11,695 nucleotides of DNA from Bacteroidota bacterium (GTDB lineage: Bacteria; Bacteroidota; Bacteroidia; UBA8524): assembly GCA_003531115.1 (NCBI GenBank), contig DQHT01000056.1, forward strand, positions 1 to 11,695, written 5' to 3'. Of the stretch, positions 7,367-11,695 are shown in pieces. Position numbers and translations under genes: made by a program. Every line of letters begins with the position of its first letter. Position 1 is the stretch's first letter. Below the pieces are notes generated by a model. The model did no database searches, was not told the DNA's origin, and was given only the letters and a program-made list of their open reading frames with translations.

Positions 7367-7401
7367 AACCCATAACCCGGAACCCATAACCCATAACCCC
7401 C
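7367..7401. repeat. Heptamer tandem array C (AACCCNN x5), G-quadruplex motif on minus strand
   Basis: The units AACCCAT, AACCCGG, AACCCAT, AACCCAT and AACCCCC run in tandem on the plus strand. On the minus strand this gives five G-runs of three or more, each separated by exactly 4 nt, which satisfies the G3+N1-7 quadruplex pattern. It lies in the intergenic region between the thiolase terminator and the unknown exported gene. Confidence 0.85.
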
Positions 7402-7410
7402 TCACCACAG

Positions 7411-7445
7411 AAAAACCGTTCCAATCTAATGATCAAAACGGTTTT
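7411..7445 (-). terminator. Likely intrinsic terminator of the thiolase gene
   Basis: On the minus strand, 15 nt after the thiolase stop, AAAACCGTT and AACGGTTTT form a perfect 9-bp stem around a 16-nt loop, and the second arm runs into TTTTT. The GC core is only three pairs and the loop is long, so it is a weak but well-placed terminator. The symmetric A/T flanks could also let it act from the other side. Confidence 0.5.
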
Positions 7446-7460
7446 AATGCAAAAATCTTC

Positions 7461-8636
7461 TTAAACCGCTTCCAAAACAAAGGCAGAAGCACCACCTCCA
7501 CCGTTGCAAATAGCAGCGGCACCGAGTTTTTTATTGGCGTTATGCAGACCATGAATGAGCGTTACAAGAATACGGGCTCCGCTGCATCCCAACGGGTGAC
7601 CAAGAGAAACAGCTCCTCCGTTCGCATTTACTTTGGCAGGATCAAGTTTTAAGATCTGGTTGTTCGCGATGGCTACCACCGAAAAGGCTTCGTTGATCTC
7701 AAAAAGATCAACATCTTCCAACTTAACACCTGCTTTCGCAGCCGCTTTAGGAAGTGCTTTGGATGGTGAGGTGGTAAACCATTCCGGCGCCTGAGCGGCA
7801 TCGGCAAAACCACGAACTACGGCAATCGGTTTCAAGCCTAATGCCTCCGCTTTTTCTTTGCTCATCAATACCAGGGCAGCTGCTCCGTCATTTAATGTAG
7901 ACGCATTGGCCGCAGTAACGGTCCCCGTCTTTTGAAATACCGGGTTCAGCTGAGCGATTTTGTCAAATTTAACATTGGAAAATTCTTCGTCTTTGTTTAC
8001 GATGACCGGATCGCCTTTACGTTGCGGAACCTCGACCGGAACAATTTCAGCAGCAAATTTACCCGCTTCCCAGGCCGCAGCAGAACGTTTGTATGATTCG
8101 ATAGTATAAGCATCCTGTTCTTCTCTGGAAATATTACAATCGGTGGCGCAAAGTTCAGCCGCATTACCCATATGGTAATTGTTGTAAACGTCGGTCAGTC
8201 CGTCATGAACCAAACCATCGATCATGGTAATATTCCCCAATTTTGTTCCGTTGCGGGCTTGTAAATAGTGAGGAACCATTGACATATTTTCCATTCCTCC
8301 GGCTACTACGATTTCGTTATCGCCGGTCATGATCGATTGTGCCGCAAGCATTACGGATTTCATTCCGCTGGCACATACTTTATTTACCGTTGTACAGGGT
8401 ACTTCATTGGATAATCCCGCGAACAGGGCCGCCTGGCGGGCAGGAGCCTGACCGAGTCCGGCCTGCAATACGCAACCCATAAACACTTCATTTACCAGCT
8501 TTGGATCAATTCCCGATTTTTCAATTGCCGCCTTTATTGCGGTGGCACCCAAACGAGTGGCAGGAACAGTTGATAAAACTCCACCAAAACTTCCAATTGG
8601 TGTTCGTACAGCGGAAATGATATAAACCTCTTTCAT
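7461..8636 (-). CDS. atoB: Acetyl-CoA C-acetyltransferase (thiolase II)
   Basis: This is a 391-residue cytosolic biosynthetic-type thiolase that condenses two acetyl-CoA to acetoacetyl-CoA and, in reverse, can cleave 3-ketoacyl-CoA. All catalytic parts are present: the acyl-accepting cysteine in NKVCASGMKS (C88), NEAF at 315-318, GHPLGCSGAR with H347, and the proton-shuttle cysteine in CNGGGGA (C377). The substrate-loop segments GGMENMSMVPHYL (113-125) and HMGNAAE (155-161) are typical of the short-chain acetyltransferase subgroup and not of long-chain FadA. The length is standard. It stands alone, transcribed divergently from the universal stress gene across 130 nt. A TATATTCG box (minus strand, 8662-8669) is a possible -7 element without a clear -33 box. 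The name phaA or thlA would fit as well as atoB; nothing nearby shows which pathway it feeds. Confidence 0.94.
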   Translation of the reverse strand: MKEVYIISAVRTPIGSFGGVLSTVPATRLGATAIKAAIEKSGIDPKLVNEVFMGCVLQAGLGQAPARQAALFAGLSNEVPCTTVNKVCASGMKSVMLAAQSIMTGDNEIVVAGGMENMSMVPHYLQARNGTKLGNITMIDGLVHDGLTDVYNNYHMGNAAELCATDCNISREEQDAYTIESYKRSAAAWEAGKFAAEIVPVEVPQRKGDPVIVNKDEEFSNVKFDKIAQLNPVFQKTGTVTAANASTLNDGAAALVLMSKEKAEALGLKPIAVVRGFADAAQAPEWFTTSPSKALPKAAAKAGVKLEDVDLFEINEAFSVVAIANNQILKLDPAKVNANGGAVSLGHPLGCSGARILVTLIHGLHNANKKLGAAAICNGGGGASAFVLEAV

Positions 8637-8711
8637 GATGCTTTATTCTTTAAAATGTGCGCGAATATAAGGATTTTAGCCCCTGAAAATTTGTGTGAAA
8701 AAGGAATAAAT

Positions 8712-8742
8712 TTTGTAAATTCCCGTTATTAGTCTAATTTAC
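8712..8742 (+). promoter_or_regulatory. Candidate Bacteroidota promoter for the universal stress protein gene
   Basis: TTTG (8712-8715) is followed after exactly 19 nt by TAATTTAC (8735-8742), the spacing of the Bacteroidota TTTG-N19-TAnnTTTG promoter. The -7 box matches four of six defined bases. A start site near 8748 would leave a leader of about 20 nt before the ATG at 8767. Confidence 0.45.
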
Positions 8743-8766
8743 GTGTGATATAGCTACCAAAAGCCT

Positions 8767-9528
8767 ATGAAAACAGACTTTACCAAAATAGCCATCGGCG
8801 TTCGCAGCGATGGCTTGCATCCGGGCACCCTGGATGCTGCTCTAAATCTTTCAAAAGTGTTCGATTGCACCCTTCATCTCATCTGCTTTGATGATAATTG
8901 TTCGGTGTACGAGGCCCTTATCGAAGAAAAAGCAACGCATGGAAATGTGAAGTTCGAAATTATCAGAAAATCGAATGAATCCGCAAAAGCCATTATCCAA
9001 ACTGTAAGGGAGTTGGGAGCCGATCTGCTGATCGTCCCTGCCGACAAAAACTCACAAACCATCGTAAACGCTCTGGACATACCTGTTCTAACCGTTAAGG
9101 ATGATTTCAGCGCAAAACCGGTAAAACACATTGTGATGCCGATCCACGACAAACCGGAAACACGTCAGAAAGTGCCGATCGCTATGGAATTAGCCAAACA
9201 TTTTGGCGCCGAGATCGATATCATTGCCGTGAGCGGAAAAAGTGATGAAGAACAACGCCGGGTTAAGTCTTATGCCCATCAGGCGGATAAATTCATGACT
9301 GAAAAGGGGGTAAAATGCAATTATCATTTCGAATTAGGGGGCAAAGTGGATCAGGTAACCATTGATTATGCCAGGGAAAAAAATGCGGACATCATTGTTA
9401 TTATGAATGATCGTGATTCCGGTTTTTTCAGTTCCTCTCTTTCAGAAAAGATCATCAGAAGCAGCAGCATTCCCGTTATCGTTGTTGAACCCCGTGAGCT
9501 TTCCACGGTAGGTGCGGCAGGATATTAG
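8767..9528 (+). CDS. Tandem universal stress protein (UspA family)
   Basis: This is a 253-residue cytosolic protein with two Usp folds in tandem: domain 1 at about 5-112, opening with FTKIAIGVRSD and closing with DIPVLTVKDDF, and domain 2 at about 118-241, opening with VKHIVMPIHDKPETRQ and closing with IPVIVVEP. Such proteins act in stress tolerance, often by binding ATP or AMP. The usual nucleotide signature GxxG-x9-G(S/T) is not intact: in domain 2 the stretch MNDRDSGFFSSSLSEKII has lost the first and last glycines, and domain 1 has a shortened loop (ADKNSQTIVNAL). ATP binding is therefore doubtful, or of a divergent type. It is divergent from the thiolase gene and has its own promoter candidate. 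Its TAG interlocks by 4 nt with the stop of the converging metalloprotease gene. There is no membrane segment or signal peptide. Confidence 0.88.
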   Translation: MKTDFTKIAIGVRSDGLHPGTLDAALNLSKVFDCTLHLICFDDNCSVYEALIEEKATHGNVKFEIIRKSNESAKAIIQTVRELGADLLIVPADKNSQTIVNALDIPVLTVKDDFSAKPVKHIVMPIHDKPETRQKVPIAMELAKHFGAEIDIIAVSGKSDEEQRRVKSYAHQADKFMTEKGVKCNYHFELGGKVDQVTIDYAREKNADIIVIMNDRDSGFFSSSLSEKIIRSSSIPVIVVEPRELSTVGAAGY

Positions 9529-11303
9529 TGTCTCGCTATCCTATAAGTTACAGAAAGGTTTGTATCGCTGTGAATACGCAGCAGGTACAAACCTTTTTCA
9601 TTAACAGGTTCGTCCAATTCAAAATAAAGCGCATCATCGAGACGAACGGAATACAGGAGTTTTCCCTGAATATCATACACTTCGGCCGATCCGTTAAAAG
9701 TTTGACCGCCAAAATCTACACGAAGCGCTTCACCCCGAAAGGCAAACCCCGCTGAATTCAGCAGGCTCCAATTCGAAGATTGCGGTTCTTTAAATCCCAG
9801 AGGGAAAGCCAGTCCGCGGGAGTTCATCGCGTTAAAAATCAGGGTATGATTCACCCCATTATTCAGGATCGAATCGCACTGAAGGCAATTGTTCGCCATT
9901 TGAGCAAAGGTCATTTGGGTCACCTGATTGTATAAGGCGCATAAAACCAAACGATCGGTTATATCCGGGCCTACACTGTCATAGACTTCTCTCAGCGCAG
10001 CAACCCATACTTCGGCATTGCTGTATTTGTTTGATGTATAGTTGGCCGGCATTACCTTTTCCGTATTCACCACCCGACCCTGCCAGGTCACATTTCCATC
10101 CCAGTTAAAAGTTTTTTCCCAACCAAAGTTGCTGATCTGACGGGAGTAAGACATGGCAAAATAATCGCAATTGCCTTCCTCAAAAGAGGTGCGTTCCAAT
10201 CCGTTATTTGTTCCCGGGGATACAGAATAAGAGAGCGCATGTCCCAGTTCATGGACCACAACGTCAGCATCTTCGGCATCGTCGATACCTCCCTCGCCAA
10301 ATAACAGGGCCATATCGCCAAATACAGGAGAAAAACCTGAAATATCCGCTCCATTGGCAGCATGGGGGTCAACCTGAATGGGTAACCCGGGTAAAGGATA
10401 ACCCAGATCATGTACCCTTCTTATCCAGGTTTGAAGGTGATAATAAGAATTGACAAACTCGAATTCCTGCTGATTCCGGGTGAAGTCAGCAAAAGGGCCA
10501 AGCAAAACGGGCTGCTGACTCAGCGGATTTTCCAGCTCGGCAAAACGAAAAACGGAATCGCGTAAATAGAAACTATCATTTACAAAATCGGTTATGATCG
10601 GCCGCCATACCCGTTCGTTATTAATGGCAGGCGAATCGGCATCATTAAAATCCAGGTAGGCTCCTCCATAAGGCATCTGCGAAGAGGTTAACGGATCAGG
10701 AAAAAAAACATGAGCCTGTATCATGCTGTCTTTGCCTTCAAAGCGTGCAGCATTGTCGATTTGGTATATTTCCTGGTAATTCGCGTCATAAAAACGGTAT
10801 TCAGCGAAGGCGGCAATATCCTCGATCACACTTGCTTTTAAAAGTGCCTGCCATCCTTCAGGATAGAACTTCCATACCTTATTGATCTCGCCTACATGCT
10901 TTAAATGGGCCAAACGTTGGCGCAGAATCTCCGGATCTCCAAAAGTGGCTGTGGCAGAAAGATGGGTGCCACGCAACTGCCAGATAAGCTGGCGTAAGGT
11001 CATCTTTTTGTCTACGAAAACCCGAACAAACTGGCCTTCCACCGGGATTCCCTGTATCTGGTATTGATACAAATAATGGTAACCCACCGGACTTTCCTTA
11101 TAAGTCAGTAAACTGAAGTTTTCGGGTTTCAGCACATGCTCCGGAATAAGGGGTAAAATCTGCGAAAGGATCCGTCCCGATCCGGGTAACTCTTTTACTT
11201 CAACCCGATAATTCAGGAACACCTGTTTCGGCATTTCCTCCATATTTTGAGCTTGTGCCTGGATGCAGGACAAGATGAGGACAAGAAAAATCCATCTTTT
11301 CAT
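9525..11303 (-). CDS. Secreted zinc metalloprotease (gluzincin, M36/M4-like) with T9SS sorting domain
   Basis: This is a 592-residue exported peptidase. The ATG at 11303 gives a signal peptide, MKRWIFLVLILSCIQAQAQ; an upstream in-frame start would add 13 residues before it and overlap the neighbour further. Residues about 60-115 look like an FTP-type inhibitory propeptide (GIPVEGQFVRVFVD). The catalytic site is VVVHELGHAL (H351, E352, H355) followed 21 residues later by EEGNCDY (E376 as third zinc ligand, D380), the spacing seen in M36 fungalysins and M4 thermolysins. The end (about 533-592: AEVYDIQGKLLYSVRL...KGLYLLRI...YRI) is a type A Por secretion sorting domain, so the enzyme should cross the outer membrane by the type IX system. 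The ATG overlaps the TGA of the upstream YigZ-family gene (ATGA), so the two are probably co-transcribed. Family placement between M36 and M4 is from motif spacing only. Confidence 0.87.
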   Translation of the reverse strand: MKRWIFLVLILSCIQAQAQNMEEMPKQVFLNYRVEVKELPGSGRILSQILPLIPEHVLKPENFSLLTYKESPVGYHYLYQYQIQGIPVEGQFVRVFVDKKMTLRQLIWQLRGTHLSATATFGDPEILRQRLAHLKHVGEINKVWKFYPEGWQALLKASVIEDIAAFAEYRFYDANYQEIYQIDNAARFEGKDSMIQAHVFFPDPLTSSQMPYGGAYLDFNDADSPAINNERVWRPIITDFVNDSFYLRDSVFRFAELENPLSQQPVLLGPFADFTRNQQEFEFVNSYYHLQTWIRRVHDLGYPLPGLPIQVDPHAANGADISGFSPVFGDMALLFGEGGIDDAEDADVVVHELGHALSYSVSPGTNNGLERTSFEEGNCDYFAMSYSRQISNFGWEKTFNWDGNVTWQGRVVNTEKVMPANYTSNKYSNAEVWVAALREVYDSVGPDITDRLVLCALYNQVTQMTFAQMANNCLQCDSILNNGVNHTLIFNAMNSRGLAFPLGFKEPQSSNWSLLNSAGFAFRGEALRVDFGGQTFNGSAEVYDIQGKLLYSVRLDDALYFELDEPVNEKGLYLLRIHSDTNLSVTYRIARH

Positions 11304-11695
11304 TCTTCTGAGACGTTTATTTTGGGGTATCTGGCCAGCCACTCGTTTAATTCTTCTGTTTTGTCCGCATCGTACTCCAAATAAAGCACAGGTTCGGGTT
11401 CATGTTTTAAGGCACTCACTTTGGCGTTCAATTTATATACCAAATGATACGCGTTACCTTCTTCACCGAAAGGAAAGCGAAAAATTGCTTTTTTCCGGAT
11501 CTTTGTTTCTTGTATAGATGACGCTTCAAGTGCCAAACGCGTTGCATTGCCATAAGATTGTATGAGTCCGGGAACTCCGAGATTAACACCTCCATAATAA
11601 CGCACCACCACTACCAGTATATTGCTGAGTCTGAATGAATGGATCTGACGGAGGATAGGAGTCCCTGCCGAATGACCGGGCTCTCCATCGTCATT
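11300..11695 (-). CDS. yigZ: YigZ/IMPACT (UPF0029) family protein, C-terminal 131 residues, cut by window edge
   Basis: The frame is open at the right edge and begins NDDGEPGHSAGTPILRQI, then NILVVVVRYYGGVNLGVPGLIQSYG, the two hallmark segments of the UPF0029/IMPACT N-terminal domain (the family usually has DDGEPxGTAGxPIL and VVRYxGGxxLGxGGLxxAY). The small C-terminal ferredoxin-like domain follows and ends PKINVSEE before TGA. Full-length relatives are about 200 residues, so roughly 70 N-terminal residues lie beyond the window. In eukaryotes IMPACT binds GCN1 and restrains GCN2; the bacterial function is not settled. GHSAGT in place of GTAGK, and GVPG in place of GTGG, are mild departures. 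Its TGA overlaps the ATG of the metalloprotease gene. Confidence 0.88.
   Translation of the reverse strand, partial: NDDGEPGHSAGTPILRQIHSFRLSNILVVVVRYYGGVNLGVPGLIQSYGNATRLALEASSIQETKIRKKAIFRFPFGEEGNAYHLVYKLNAKVSALKHEPEPVLYLEYDADKTEELNEWLARYPKINVSEE

Noticed and set aside
7190..7401. Small CRISPR array
   Set aside because: The repeats are 7-bp tandem units without spacers, and no cas gene is present.
1..11695. Mobile element, prophage, toxin-antitoxin or defence system
   Set aside because: No transposase, integrase, terminal repeats, phage genes, nuclease/helicase sets or toxin pairs are seen on either strand.

Overview
The window comes from a member of the phylum Bacteroidota. The evidence is a secreted metalloprotease with a type IX secretion (Por) C-terminal sorting domain, a BamA-superfamily outer-membrane protein carrying a lipoprotein signal (the Bacteroidota-specific TamL form), near absence of Shine-Dalgarno sequences, and TAnnTTTG-type promoter candidates. 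No mobile element, CRISPR array, rRNA or tRNA is visible. The content looks like ordinary chromosome, and I found no defence island or other evident new system.

Left part (1-5667, all minus strand): a tight gene run read from high to low coordinates. It goes tamL (TamA-like outer-membrane assembly lipoprotein), pyrD (dihydroorotate dehydrogenase), guaD (guanine deaminase-like) and a P2-type cation ATPase that leaves the window at its left edge. Gaps between genes are 1, 18 and 24 nt, so this is probably one operon. pyrD is interrupted by an in-frame TGA at codon 74, although everything on both sides of it is well conserved.

Middle (5676-7460): an rRNA/tRNA 2'-O-methyltransferase of the SpoU/TrmH family lies divergent from tamL, with only 8 nt between the two start codons. 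It converges on an exported Bacteroidota protein of unknown function, and the stop codons of the two interlock. The 5' end and upstream region of that unknown gene hold three tandem arrays of degenerate 7-bp repeats within about 210 bp. One array encodes half of its signal peptide, and another is a G-quadruplex motif.

Right part (7461-11695): an acetyl-CoA acetyltransferase (minus) with a likely terminator; a tandem-domain universal stress protein (plus), divergent from it and with a good promoter candidate; then on the minus strand a secreted HEXXH metalloprotease with a T9SS tail. The protease start overlaps the stop of a YigZ/IMPACT-family gene that runs off the right edge. Intergenic space is small: the longest gaps are the roughly 220 nt between the unknown gene and the thiolase, and 130 nt between the thiolase and usp. 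No gene-free stretch exceeds 300 nt.

The items most worth a second look are the nonsense codon in pyrD and the heptamer-repeat cluster around the signal peptide of the unknown exported protein.
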